Shown: positions 24,104 to 32,038 of the stretch, one piece after another
Layout of the letters: each line of letters opens with the position of its first letter
Position numbering within the stretch: the first letter of the stretch is position 1
From: Neglectibacter sp. X58
GTDB taxonomy: Bacteria; Bacillota; Clostridia; Oscillospirales; Acutalibacteraceae
NCBI RefSeq assembly: GCF_009936035.1
Contig: NZ_QWEO01000001.1
Location: 347,851 to 411,850, forward strand
Length of the DNA stretch: 64,000 bases
Direction: 5' to 3'
Made by a program: the position numbers and the translations under genes
The notes under the pieces: model-generated
Seen by the model: the letters and a program-made list of their open reading frames with translations, nothing else
Databases searched by the model: none
Told to the model about the DNA's origin: nothing

Positions 24104-25114
24104 TCAGCCTGCGGCGGAGGCTTTCACCACCTGCATGTTTCCTGAGGTAGTGGAAAAGGACAATTCACCGCTGGGCTTTCCAGTGCCGCATACGCGTTTC
24201 CCGCCTTTCCCGTCTGTGGAAGGGAAGTCGGAGGAGAAGGAGCCGGAGACAGTGTCATGCTCTACAGTAAAGCTGGCGTTTGACGGAAGCTCCACTATGA
24301 TGGCCCCGGAGACAGATTCCATTTTCACCTCTTCCGGGCAGGCAGAGAGAGCAGCCCGGCTGGAACCGGAGACGCTGGAGGAATCGAATTTCTGCGCGGC
24401 GCCCTCCACATTAATTTCACCAGACACAGAATGGCAGTGCATTTCCTCTGCTATAGTATCCGCAAAGCGCAGCATGCCGCTGGTAGTGCTGGCATCCAGG
24501 TTTTCAGAAGAAAAGCCCTTCAGGATAATGTTGCCGCTGGTGGTGCTGAGTCCGCAGTCCTCGCTAAAGGCCAGCTTGCTAAGACGCAGCGCGCCGGAGA
24601 CAGAGGAGAATTCCCCTTCTGTGCCGGTAAGGCCGGAGATATCCATGTCTCCGGAAATGTTGGAGCAGTCTATCTCCGTAAGCTGGGAGGCAACCTCTTG
24701 GGGAAGCTCTACAACCAGGGATTTGCTGTTCATACCAAAGAAATTCAAGGAAAAGAGCTTAAAACGGCTGTGATCCCAGGAAATTTCCAGTTTATTCCCG
24801 TTTACCCGCACCTGCATCTGCTCTGACTCCTCCAGCTTGTGGCCGCTGCTTTCTGTGATGCGGATTTTGCCTGCCGGGACGGCCTTCACCTCTACCGGGC
24901 CTGCTTCCCAGTTTATTTCCAACTGGGCGACAACGTTTTCCTCCGGATCCAGGGTTATTACATTGTCGTAGCCATAGGAATGTTCATCTGAGCTGGCCTG
25001 TGCGGCCATAAGCCCAAACCCGTTGCTGCTGAGGCCTACCAATAGGATGCCAGAAAGGAACACCACTGCAATGGAACCGGCTACAATAGTAAAAATCGCG
25101 CGCTTCTTTTTCAT
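24104..25114 (-). CDS. DUF4097-family membrane-anchored beta-helix protein
   Basis: A 336-residue protein with one N-terminal membrane helix (AIFTIVAGSIAVVFLSGILLV, read as positions about 6-26) and a long extracytoplasmic part. That part repeats short strands of the form V-S-G-x-(I/L): GDMDISGLTG, SVSGALRL, TTSGNIILKG, SVSGEINVEG, the DUF4097 putative adhesin/beta-helix pattern. Function is unknown. GGGGAGAC lies 5-7 bp before the ATG at 25114. It is the last gene of a PadR/DUF1700-like/DUF4097 operon, a recurrent arrangement in Firmicutes that suggests envelope-stress control. Confidence 0.82.
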   Translation of the reverse strand: MKKKRAIFTIVAGSIAVVFLSGILLVGLSSNGFGLMAAQASSDEHSYGYDNVITLDPEENVVAQLEINWEAGPVEVKAVPAGKIRITESSGHKLEESEQMQVRVNGNKLEISWDHSRFKLFSLNFFGMNSKSLVVELPQEVASQLTEIDCSNISGDMDISGLTGTEGEFSSVSGALRLSKLAFSEDCGLSTTSGNIILKGFSSENLDASTTSGMLRFADTIAEEMHCHSVSGEINVEGAAQKFDSSSVSGSSRAALSACPEEVKMESVSGAIIVELPSNASFTVEHDTVSGSFSSDFPSTDGKGGKRVCGTGKPSGELSFSTTSGNMQVVKASAAG

Positions 25115-25134
25115 ATAAGTCTCCCCTTTCCGGC

Positions 25135-25836
25135 CTACCGCACATTTTTGTCCTGGAGGGTCAGCACCGCGCTGATAATGCTGTCCACTGCCGGGGCAAT
25201 TAAGAAAATAATCCAGGTGATGTACCACTTGCCTGTGCCAAAGCTTAGGAGGAAATACAGGGCCAGCACCAGGGGCCAGTATGCCGACCGGATGGATTTC
25301 ATCATCTGCTTTTTCTGGGACTTGCCTGCCTGCCACTCTTTAAATTCTTCCACCACAGTGCCCGGCATGACATAAGGCTGGTTTTTGGGCTTTGTCATGT
25401 GATCATAAATCAGCAGGCCTGTGGCGGCGGCTATCATCACAAACATCAGCGCAACGCCCAGCACCGGCCAGCCTTCCCCATAGCCGCCAAACAGGCTGGA
25501 AATCACGATGACAGGCACCACGCTCAAAATGTACAGCATTACAGCTATGGTAACCACGGCAGCATGGCGGGCCCGGCCTTCCTCCGGCATAGCGGGCTGG
25601 GCCATGGGCGGCGGAACATCCTCATCCTCGGAAAGCCCGGCAAAAAGCTCCCGCACATCGCCAATGCTCATAACCGTAAGGTTATAGGCATCGTCTTCGC
25701 TTTTGCCCTCGCTTAAAAGGGCAAAATATTTATCCAAAAGGTTCTGGGTCAGCTCCACTTTCAACTCATAGGCCCGCTGGGTGCGGGGTGCGCTTTGAAA
25801 AAGCTCATCCACATAGGCCCTTAAACGGTATTCCAT
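25135..25836 (-). CDS. DUF1700-like membrane protein
   Basis: A 233-residue protein with a cytoplasmic helical N-terminal domain (about 1-75, LRAYVDELFQSAPRTQRAYE...MSIGDVRELFAGL) and four or so membrane helices after residue 90. The N-terminal part resembles the permease-prefix domain found beside PadR regulators. It probably links the regulator to the membrane, but no activity is known. It is cotranscribed with padR upstream (16-bp gap) and the DUF4097 gene downstream (20-bp gap). Confidence 0.72.
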   Translation of the reverse strand: MEYRLRAYVDELFQSAPRTQRAYELKVELTQNLLDKYFALLSEGKSEDDAYNLTVMSIGDVRELFAGLSEDEDVPPPMAQPAMPEEGRARHAAVVTIAVMLYILSVVPVIVISSLFGGYGEGWPVLGVALMFVMIAAATGLLIYDHMTKPKNQPYVMPGTVVEEFKEWQAGKSQKKQMMKSIRSAYWPLVLALYFLLSFGTGKWYITWIIFLIAPAVDSIISAVLTLQDKNVR

Positions 25837-25852
25837 ACAATCGCGTCCTTTC

Positions 25853-26197
25853 TCACTTTTTCATCTCAGTTTCCGGATAAATCAGCCGCTGCAAAAGCCG
25901 GGCTGACTGCTCCCACTCTGCCGCCATGCGGGTATACTGTTCTACCCCATACGGGGTGATGGAATAATACCGCCTGCGCGCGCCGGTGTTCTCATCTCCC
26001 CAATAAGAGGTGATACACCCTAACTGCTCCAGCCGCCGGAAGGCCGTATACAAGGTGGCTTCCTTTAGCTCGAACAGACCCTCTGTCTTTTCTACAATGG
26101 CCCGGTTGATTTTATACCCATAGCTGTCTTCCTGCATCAACTGGGCCAGAATAATCGTATCCGTATGCCCGCGGATAACATCTGACGCAATGGACAA
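25853..26197 (-). CDS. PadR-family transcriptional regulator
   Basis: A 114-residue winged-helix repressor. DVIRGHTDTIILAQLMQEDSYGYKINRAI and LKEATLYTAFRRLEQLGCI are the PadR signature. TTG at 26197 is taken as start because AAAGGAGG lies 8-10 bp upstream and the family N-terminus begins here; a longer frame to 26293 would run through the operator. A perfect 12-bp inverted repeat overlaps its promoter, so it is probably self-repressing. It leads the operon with the DUF1700-like and DUF4097 membrane proteins. Confidence 0.9.
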   Translation of the reverse strand: MSIASDVIRGHTDTIILAQLMQEDSYGYKINRAIVEKTEGLFELKEATLYTAFRRLEQLGCITSYWGDENTGARRRYYSITPYGVEQYTRMAAEWEQSARLLQRLIYPETEMKK

Positions 26198-26263
26198 AGC
26201 GCCCCCTCCTTTGTTCTGGTTTTCCAGGGCGCGCCCCAAAGGCTGTGCCCTGCTTACAGGTAG

Positions 26264-26304
26264 ATTATACGCCTTATATACCTCGCCTGTCAAGGTATAT
26301 AAGG
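26264..26304 (-). promoter_or_regulatory. padR promoter overlapped by a 12-bp inverted repeat operator
   Basis: TTGACA (26288-26293), 18 bp, TATAAT (26264-26269). CCTTATATACCT (26272-26283) and its exact complement (26293-26304) flank 9 bp. The repeat occupies the spacer and overlaps the -35 box, as expected for a repressor site. Confidence 0.82.
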
Positions 26305-26375
26305 TTCTAAAATACTTACAAATTTCTTACCAGCTTTGAAAAAGACAACAGCCTGAAAATGATTTATAGTAATGC

Positions 26376-26412
26376 AAAAAGACGGCGGGGACTGCTTCCC
26401 TGCCGCCTTTTG
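26376..26412. terminator. Terminator after the 26.4-kb gene
   Basis: A GC-rich stem (AAGACGGCGGGGA against TCCCTGCCGCCTTTT) with T-rich flanks on both strands. Confidence 0.7.
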
Positions 26413-26439
26413 GTATTGGTATGAAAAGATTTCCCTCTC

Positions 26440-26910
26440 TCAGGAAATTACCGCATGATTCTTCCGATACGTATCGTTATCCTTCTGCGCAAGTTCCTGT
26501 TCCATCTGGGCCAACTGCCTTTCCAGCGCTTCCCTTCGCTGAGGATCCTGCTCCCGTTCCACCTGCTGGGAAAGCTTCTCCTGCTTCTCCTTCAAAGCTT
26601 TTATCTCCCTGTCCACCTTCCCGGTGTCCATCGTGGTGACATTGGATTCTTCCTTCTCTTTTGCAGGAGCCTCCGGGACAGATTTCTCCGGATCGTCAAA
26701 CTCCACCTTAGGCACACCATCTTCTTGCACCACCCGGTACAAGCCAATGGGAGCGTGGGCCTCCTTATCCTCTGGTATGTATTCGTCAAAAGCGGAAGCA
26801 GGCTGTTTAATTTCCGGCTGGGCCTGTTCCGCAGCAGGGGCCTGCTTAACAGGGGCTGTTCCCTGTATCCCCTGTGCCTGGATACCAGCCTGCACAGCGT
26901 TTATGTTCAT
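26440..26910 (-). CDS. Hypothetical protein with C-terminal coiled coil
   Basis: I do not recognise this 156-residue protein. The first 40 residues are rich in Ala, Gln and Pro (QAGIQAQGIQGTAPVKQAPAA). The middle is acidic, and residues about 95-145 form a charged coiled coil (DREIKALKEKQEKLSQQVER). There is no signal peptide or membrane helix. It has its own promoter (26958-26986) and a terminator, and an ATG preceded by GAAGGGAAGGG. The style resembles small flagellar or surface accessory proteins, but nothing specific supports that. Confidence 0.72.
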   Translation of the reverse strand: MNINAVQAGIQAQGIQGTAPVKQAPAAEQAQPEIKQPASAFDEYIPEDKEAHAPIGLYRVVQEDGVPKVEFDDPEKSVPEAPAKEKEESNVTTMDTGKVDREIKALKEKQEKLSQQVEREQDPQRREALERQLAQMEQELAQKDNDTYRKNHAVIS

Positions 26911-26957
26911 AAATAATCCCTTCCCTTCTTCGCCTAGTTAAAAAATATTACACTTTT

Positions 26958-26986
26958 AGTATAGCACCGGCCCTGCATGGTGTCAA
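26958..26986 (-). promoter_or_regulatory. Promoter of the coiled-coil protein gene
   Basis: Perfect TTGACA (26981-26986), 17 bp, TATACT (26958-26963). Confidence 0.75.
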
Positions 26987-27047
26987 GGCAACGAACCCCC
27001 GCCGGCAGGCCAGCCCTGCCATTTTAAGAGAATTGTAAGGAATTTCC

Positions 27048-27932
27048 TTACGGTTCCCCTCTGAGCACGTCCGCCACTTCCGAAATGGATATGTAAGCAG
27101 TGGGATCTTCCGCATGGACAATATTCTTCATGCGGGTGATCTGGAAACGGTTCAGAACGATGTACACCACGCTTTTAGCGGACTGGGAGAAATAGCCTTT
27201 GGCGTCCAGGATGGTCAGGCCGCATTTAAACTCCTCAGAAAGAGAAGCTCCCACCTCCTCGGGCTTGGAGGTGACGATCATGGCAGCTTTAGAGCGGTCT
27301 ATGCCTTCCACCAGGAAATCCACTGTTTTCAGGGCGGCGGCATATGCCACAATGGAATACAGGGGCAGGATCCAGCTTTGCAGAAGGATGCCGCAAACGA
27401 CATATAAAAGCAGGTTATATATCATTACAAAGGTACCTACTGTCAGCCCCAGGCGTTTGGCAAAGATGACTGCCATCACCTCTATGCCGTCCATGGCCCC
27501 CCCGCTGCGGATAGCAAGGCCGCTGCCCACACCGGAAATCAGCCCGCCAAAAATGGCACATAACAACAGATCCTCTCCTGCCAAAGGAGAGGCAATGCTT
27601 ACGTCTACAGGCAGCACGTCGGTAATCAGCCAGGCCGCCAGGGAATAGATCCCTACTGTATAGATGGCGCAGACGGTAAAATAAGCGCCCTGTTTTTTAT
27701 AGCCGTACAGAAACAGGGGGACATTGAACAGCAGCAGGAAGAAAGACAAGGAGAGGTAGTCCGGCGTAATTTGAGAAAGGAGAATGGAGGTGCCGGAGAT
27801 GCCGCTGTCATAGAGCTTGACAGGGGCCAGGAACATGGTTACCCCGGTGGCATTGATAATGCCTGCCAGGGTGAGGAAAAAGAAAGTTTTAAAGGTGAAT
27901 TTTTCTTTGAGCTTCGCAGATTTCTTGTTCAC
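27048..27932 (-). CDS. YitT-family membrane protein
   Basis: A 294-residue membrane protein with five to six helices in the N-terminal two-thirds (DUF161) and a cytoplasmic DUF2179 domain at about 225-285 (GLTILDAKGYFSQSAKSVVYIVL). GLISGVGSGLAIRSGGAMDGIEV is the family core. Such proteins are widespread in Firmicutes and their transport role is unproven. The gene is monocistronic with a promoter at 27994-28022. Confidence 0.88.
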   Translation of the reverse strand: MNKKSAKLKEKFTFKTFFFLTLAGIINATGVTMFLAPVKLYDSGISGTSILLSQITPDYLSLSFFLLLFNVPLFLYGYKKQGAYFTVCAIYTVGIYSLAAWLITDVLPVDVSIASPLAGEDLLLCAIFGGLISGVGSGLAIRSGGAMDGIEVMAVIFAKRLGLTVGTFVMIYNLLLYVVCGILLQSWILPLYSIVAYAAALKTVDFLVEGIDRSKAAMIVTSKPEEVGASLSEEFKCGLTILDAKGYFSQSAKSVVYIVLNRFQITRMKNIVHAEDPTAYISISEVADVLRGEP

Positions 27933-27993
27933 AGCAGCCTCCTGAAAACAGATTTTCTATATAACTGGCATAGTTTTCACGGATTTTATTGAT

Positions 27994-28022
27994 AGTATAT
28001 CAGGATTTCGCCTGTTCCGCAA
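27994..28022 (-). promoter_or_regulatory. Promoter of the YitT gene
   Basis: TTGCGG (28017-28022), 17 bp, TATACT (27994-27999). The rest of the gene-free stretch 28023-28256 shows no further structure I can support. Confidence 0.55.
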
Positions 28023-28256
28023 CCGCTAGAAACAGCTTGATCCCTAAGAACTAAAACGGCAATGAACCCTGTGTATACAGAACCAAGGCGGTGCTGGAGA
28101 GAAACGGAGAGGATAGTTCATCTGTTTGTCTGCAACAATTTTTACATCTGCTTTACACGGCAGCTCCTATCACACAAAAAGCCGCAAAGTTTCCTTTGCA
28201 GCTCTTTTTTCTTCTACATATTCTGCATAATTCTTTACGTCTGCCAGGCGATTCCC

Positions 28257-28805
28257 TCAATACTCCCCGTAAGGCCCCAAAACAGGATGCAGCTTCCACA
28301 GCGCCAGCACTGCCACGGGCAGTACGGCCAACTGGATGATAAGGCCTGGCAAGGGAATTACAAAGCTTTCCTGTGCCCAGATCCACCAGGAATAGGCTCC
28401 CGGCCTGAGGAGGAACGCATGCAAAAGCCCCTCTATCCCGCGCCCCAGCAGGATGGCGCCAATAAGGGCGGCGTACACATTTATCCAGCCCCAGCCGCTG
28501 CGCAGCAGGCACACCAGCAGCCCTGCCAGAAAGCCATAAAGGGCGCAAAGGCACAGGGATACCGGGAGGGCAGAAAGAGAGGGCGCCCCAAAAATCATGT
28601 TGGAAAAAACAGGGCAGAGCGCGCCGCAGGACAGCCCGTAAGCCGGGCCGCACAGCAGTCCGCAAAAAAGCACGCAGAGCTGCATGGGCAGCACCACAGG
28701 CTCCCACCCTGTCCGCATACGCACCAGGGCAGGCAGCGTTACTCCTAAAAACAGGCAGAACACCAGAAAGCCTGTCTCCCACAACACCCTTCTGGGGCTT
28801 TGCAT
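28257..28805 (-). CDS. ECF-transporter S-component-like membrane protein
   Basis: A 182-residue, almost entirely hydrophobic protein with about six helices (LVFCLFLGVTLPALVRM, LCVLFCGLLCGPAYGL, LSALPVSLCLCALYGF). Size and the GLLCGPAYGLSCGALCPVFS stretch resemble substrate-specific (S) subunits of energy-coupling-factor importers, which bind a vitamin or metabolite. The ligand is unknown and no EcfA/EcfT genes are nearby. The ATG at 28805 has GGAGGAGG 7 bp upstream. It follows nagB by 37 bp, the last gene of the MATE-EamA-nagB run. Confidence 0.6.
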   Translation of the reverse strand: MQSPRRVLWETGFLVFCLFLGVTLPALVRMRTGWEPVVLPMQLCVLFCGLLCGPAYGLSCGALCPVFSNMIFGAPSLSALPVSLCLCALYGFLAGLLVCLLRSGWGWINVYAALIGAILLGRGIEGLLHAFLLRPGAYSWWIWAQESFVIPLPGLIIQLAVLPVAVLALWKLHPVLGPYGEY

Positions 28806-28842
28806 AGGCACCCTCCTCCCCCTTTAGAATAGGCTGGCTTTT

Positions 28843-29547
28843 CTATTTCCGGCTGGTTATCACAGTTACATCCGGATGAAGCTGCAGAACCGAGGCAGGC
28901 ACCCGGGGCGTTATCATGCCAAACAGCGCCTTCTGTATAATTTCCGCCTTGTCCGGCCCTGCAATGAGCAGGATTTTTTTCGCCTTCATAATGGTGCCAA
29001 TACCCATCGTCACCGCCTGGGTGGGTACGTCCTCTATCCTGTCAAAAAGCCGGGAATTGGCTTCTATAGTGCTTTGGGCAAGCTGGACAGGATGCACCTG
29101 GCAGGGGAAATCCTCCTGCGGCTCGTTAAACCCGATGTGCCCGTTGTGCCCAATGCCCAAAAGCTGCATGTCCACCTGCATGCCGGCTGCCAGCTCTTCA
29201 TAGCGGCGGCACTCAGCTTCCAGGTCAGCGGCGCAGCCATCAGGCAGGAACGTGTTTTCCGGCTTTATATTGACCTTTTGAAAGAGATGGGTATTCATAA
29301 AATACCGGTAGCTTTGCGGGTGCTCCGGCCCCAACCCGCAGTATTCGTCCAGGTTTACAGTGCGCACCTGGGAGAAGTCCAGCAGGCCCTTTTCATATTC
29401 CGCTGCCAGCCTTTCATACGTGCCGATGGGAGAGCTTCCCGTGGCAAGCCCCAGCACGCAGTCCGGCTTTAAAAGCACCTGTGCCCCCAACAGCCCAGCG
29501 GCAAGGGCGCTCATTTCCTCATAGCTGTCTGTATGGATTATCCGCAT
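28843..29547 (-). CDS. nagB: Glucosamine-6-phosphate deaminase
   Basis: Converts glucosamine-6-phosphate to fructose-6-phosphate and ammonia, so feeding amino sugars into glycolysis. The 234-residue protein has LGLATGSSPIGTY (phosphate loop), VNLDEYCGLGPEHPQSY and the catalytic GIGHNGHIGFNEP. The ATG at 29547 has AGGAAGG 7 bp upstream; the frame runs further up without one. No nagA is adjacent. Its neighbours are two exporters and an S-component-like protein, an unusual grouping. Confidence 0.95.
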   Translation of the reverse strand: MRIIHTDSYEEMSALAAGLLGAQVLLKPDCVLGLATGSSPIGTYERLAAEYEKGLLDFSQVRTVNLDEYCGLGPEHPQSYRYFMNTHLFQKVNIKPENTFLPDGCAADLEAECRRYEELAAGMQVDMQLLGIGHNGHIGFNEPQEDFPCQVHPVQLAQSTIEANSRLFDRIEDVPTQAVTMGIGTIMKAKKILLIAGPDKAEIIQKALFGMITPRVPASVLQLHPDVTVITSRK

Positions 29548-29579
29548 AAAATAACCTTCCTTTCCCATATATGGGTTCT

Positions 29580-30521
29580 CTATGTTTCCGCTTCTTTTGC
29601 TGTTTTCTTGTCCGGCAGTTGTGCCAGCACCACGGCCCCGAACACCAGGGCGCACCCCATAAGCTCCCGCAAGGAAAGGGGCTGGCCCAGCACCATCCAA
29701 CCGGATACCGCCGCAAATACAGATTCCAGGCTCATCAGCAGGGAGGCTACTGTGGGGGGCACATTCTGCTGCCCCACAATTTGCAGCGTGTATGCCACCC
29801 CGCTGGAAAGCACCCCTGTATACAGCAGAGGCCCCCAGGCAGGGAGCAAATCTCCCAAGGCGGGCTTTTCAAAAATCAGGGCGAACACCAGGGACACCGC
29901 CCCTGCCACAAAAAACTGCACGCAGGAAAGCATGATGCCGTCCACCCGGGGGGAGAAATGGTCGATAACCAGAATGTGCAGGGAGAAAAACAAGGCGCTG
30001 ATGAGTACCAGCAAATCTCCCGGAGCGATGGAAAAGCCCTCGCCTGTGGCGGCGCCGCTGAGAAGGTAAGCGCCGGCAAGGGCCAGAACTACCCCGATCC
30101 ACACCTTAAAGCCTGCCCGTTTTCCCAGAAACACACCCAGCACAGGCACAATGACAATATACAGAGAGGTCAGGAAGCCCGCTTTTCCGGCAAAGGTGGA
30201 GGTCAGGCCCATCTGCTGCAAAAGGCTCCCCCCGGAAAGCATGACGCCGCAGGCCGCGCCTCCTATGAGCAGCGCCTTATCTAAAAGCCAGAACTTCTTC
30301 TTTTCCCCGCTTTTCCTGGCTCCCCTACCCTGCCGCCGGGAGAAAAACCAGATTACCGGCAGCAGCGCCACGCTTCCGATAAAGCTGCGGGTGGCGTTAA
30401 AGGTGCAAGGCCCGATATAATCCATGCCCATGCTCTGGGCCACAAAGGCCGTTCCCCAAATAAAAGCTGCCAGCACCAGCAGCAGCGCATAGCGCCGTGT
30501 ATTCTTCCTATTCCCTTCCAT
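29580..30521 (-). CDS. EamA/DMT-family transporter
   Basis: A 313-residue drug/metabolite-type exporter with ten predicted helices in two EamA repeats. The first starts LLLVLAAFIWGTAFVAQSMGM and the second LVLISALFFSLHILVIDHF. Substrate unknown. Its start overlaps the end of the MATE gene by 14 bp, so translation is probably coupled, and nagB follows after 32 bp. Confidence 0.87.
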   Translation of the reverse strand: MEGNRKNTRRYALLLVLAAFIWGTAFVAQSMGMDYIGPCTFNATRSFIGSVALLPVIWFFSRRQGRGARKSGEKKKFWLLDKALLIGGAACGVMLSGGSLLQQMGLTSTFAGKAGFLTSLYIVIVPVLGVFLGKRAGFKVWIGVVLALAGAYLLSGAATGEGFSIAPGDLLVLISALFFSLHILVIDHFSPRVDGIMLSCVQFFVAGAVSLVFALIFEKPALGDLLPAWGPLLYTGVLSSGVAYTLQIVGQQNVPPTVASLLMSLESVFAAVSGWMVLGQPLSLRELMGCALVFGAVVLAQLPDKKTAKEAET

Positions 30522-31896
30522 CAGCCAGCTCTTCCTTTTTATTGTTGTCTCTCGTCAGGTTTTTCATCCAATTATACCGGTTTATCTTCACCACCGCCAC
30601 AAAGCACTTCAAAATCTGATCGCACTTCAGGCAGGCAAACACCACCCAGGGCGCGGCCCCCATCCACATGGCGATAAGGGCGGAGGGGATTACCACCAGG
30701 AACACAAAGATGGTATCATTTTTAAAGACAAAGGAGATGTCCCCGCCGGACTTCACCAGGCCGAACAGGCAGGCAGCCTGATAGCAGGTGCCGATAATGG
30801 TAACGGCAATTACATTGATAAACTGGTATGAATAAGCCTGGGCCTCGGCGCTCACATCGTATAGGCCGATGAAGCCGTCCCGGAACAGGAGCACCAGCGC
30901 CCCGGAGACAAGCCCCACCCCCAGGAAAATCATCTGTACGGTTTTGGCGTATTCTTTCATCTTCTCATACAGCCCCGCGCCCACAGTTTTCCCTGTAATA
31001 ATGCCCACAGCGGAGGAAAGGCCGTTCATCCACACGTAAATCAGGTTGTGGAGCATGCCGGTGATGCTGGCGGCCGCCATCACGCCGGCAGTATAGCATC
31101 CCAGTATCTTGGTGTTTGCCAGCATATTGACAGACCACACCACCTGCCCGCCAATAATGGGCAGGCCATAGCGCACAAAATCCTTTAATAGCTGCCTGTC
31201 TGTGTGGAGCAGATCTCGGAACCCCAGCCGCAGCTTCTTATCCATAAAGAACACATACCCAGCGCTGACGCACATTTCCAGGACGCGGGAAATCAGCGTG
31301 GCAACTGCCGCGCCCCGCACCCCCATGGCGGGAAAGCCCAGCTTGCCGAAAATCAGGATATAGTTTAAAGACACGTTTACCACCAGGGCTATAATGGAGA
31401 TATACAGCCCGATTTTCGCCGTCTCCACACTGCGCATGGAAGCGATCATCACCTGGGAAATGCAGAAGAACAGGTATGTAAAGCCTACAATCTGTAAATA
31501 GACCGCCCCTTCCTGGATGACCCCAGCCTCCTGGGTGAACAGGCCGATTACCACTGAAGGAAACAGCACCGCAATAAGGGATGCCACGATGCCTACCCCC
31601 AGGGCAAACTTCACCCCGATGGACACCACCTTCCGGATGCTGCCTGTGTCTTTTTTTCCCCAATACTGGGCGGCAAGGATGAGGATGGCCCCCTCCACGC
31701 CTCCAATAAACATCTGCACCACAGTCTGCATCTGGTTGCCCACATACACCCCTGAAACGGCGTTGTCCCCCAGGGAGCCTATCATCAGGTTGTCCGCAAA
31801 GTTTACCGCGAAGGTGATAAGGTTCTGCAGCGATATGGGGATTGCCAAGGTAATCAGGGTTTTATAAAAGGACTTGTCCTTTGTAAAAACCGCCAT
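30508..31896 (-). CDS. MATE-family efflux transporter
   Basis: A 462-residue exporter with 12 membrane helices driven by a sodium or proton gradient. MATE hallmarks are IPISLQNLITFAVNFADNLMIGSLG in helix 1 and the second-half repeat YGLPIIGGQVVWSVNMLANTKILG. The ATG at 31896 has GGAGGAG 7 bp upstream, preferred to an ATG 27 bp further up. It is the first gene of the four-gene MATE-EamA-nagB-S-component run. Confidence 0.92.
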   Translation of the reverse strand: MAVFTKDKSFYKTLITLAIPISLQNLITFAVNFADNLMIGSLGDNAVSGVYVGNQMQTVVQMFIGGVEGAILILAAQYWGKKDTGSIRKVVSIGVKFALGVGIVASLIAVLFPSVVIGLFTQEAGVIQEGAVYLQIVGFTYLFFCISQVMIASMRSVETAKIGLYISIIALVVNVSLNYILIFGKLGFPAMGVRGAAVATLISRVLEMCVSAGYVFFMDKKLRLGFRDLLHTDRQLLKDFVRYGLPIIGGQVVWSVNMLANTKILGCYTAGVMAAASITGMLHNLIYVWMNGLSSAVGIITGKTVGAGLYEKMKEYAKTVQMIFLGVGLVSGALVLLFRDGFIGLYDVSAEAQAYSYQFINVIAVTIIGTCYQAACLFGLVKSGGDISFVFKNDTIFVFLVVIPSALIAMWMGAAPWVVFACLKCDQILKCFVAVVKINRYNWMKNLTRDNNKKEELADGRE

Positions 31897-31931
31897 GTGT
31901 TTTCTCCTCCTCCCAAAATCCATTCCACCCG

Positions 31932-31973
31932 ATTATACACTACCCGGCGCAGGAAGTAAAGCCCTGCGCCGGG
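31932..31973 (-). promoter_or_regulatory. Promoter of the MATE operon with 11-bp inverted repeat
   Basis: TTTACT (31955-31960), 17 bp, perfect TATAAT (31932-31937). CCCGGCGCAGG (31943-31953) and its exact complement (31963-31973) put the -35 box in the loop. The hairpin may instead be a plus-strand terminator or a repressor site. Confidence 0.5.
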
Positions 31974-32038
31974 CATATTTTCCGCGTCCCCCTGCATAAA
32001 CATCCCCCGTCCCAAAGGGCGGGGGCACAGGATATATT

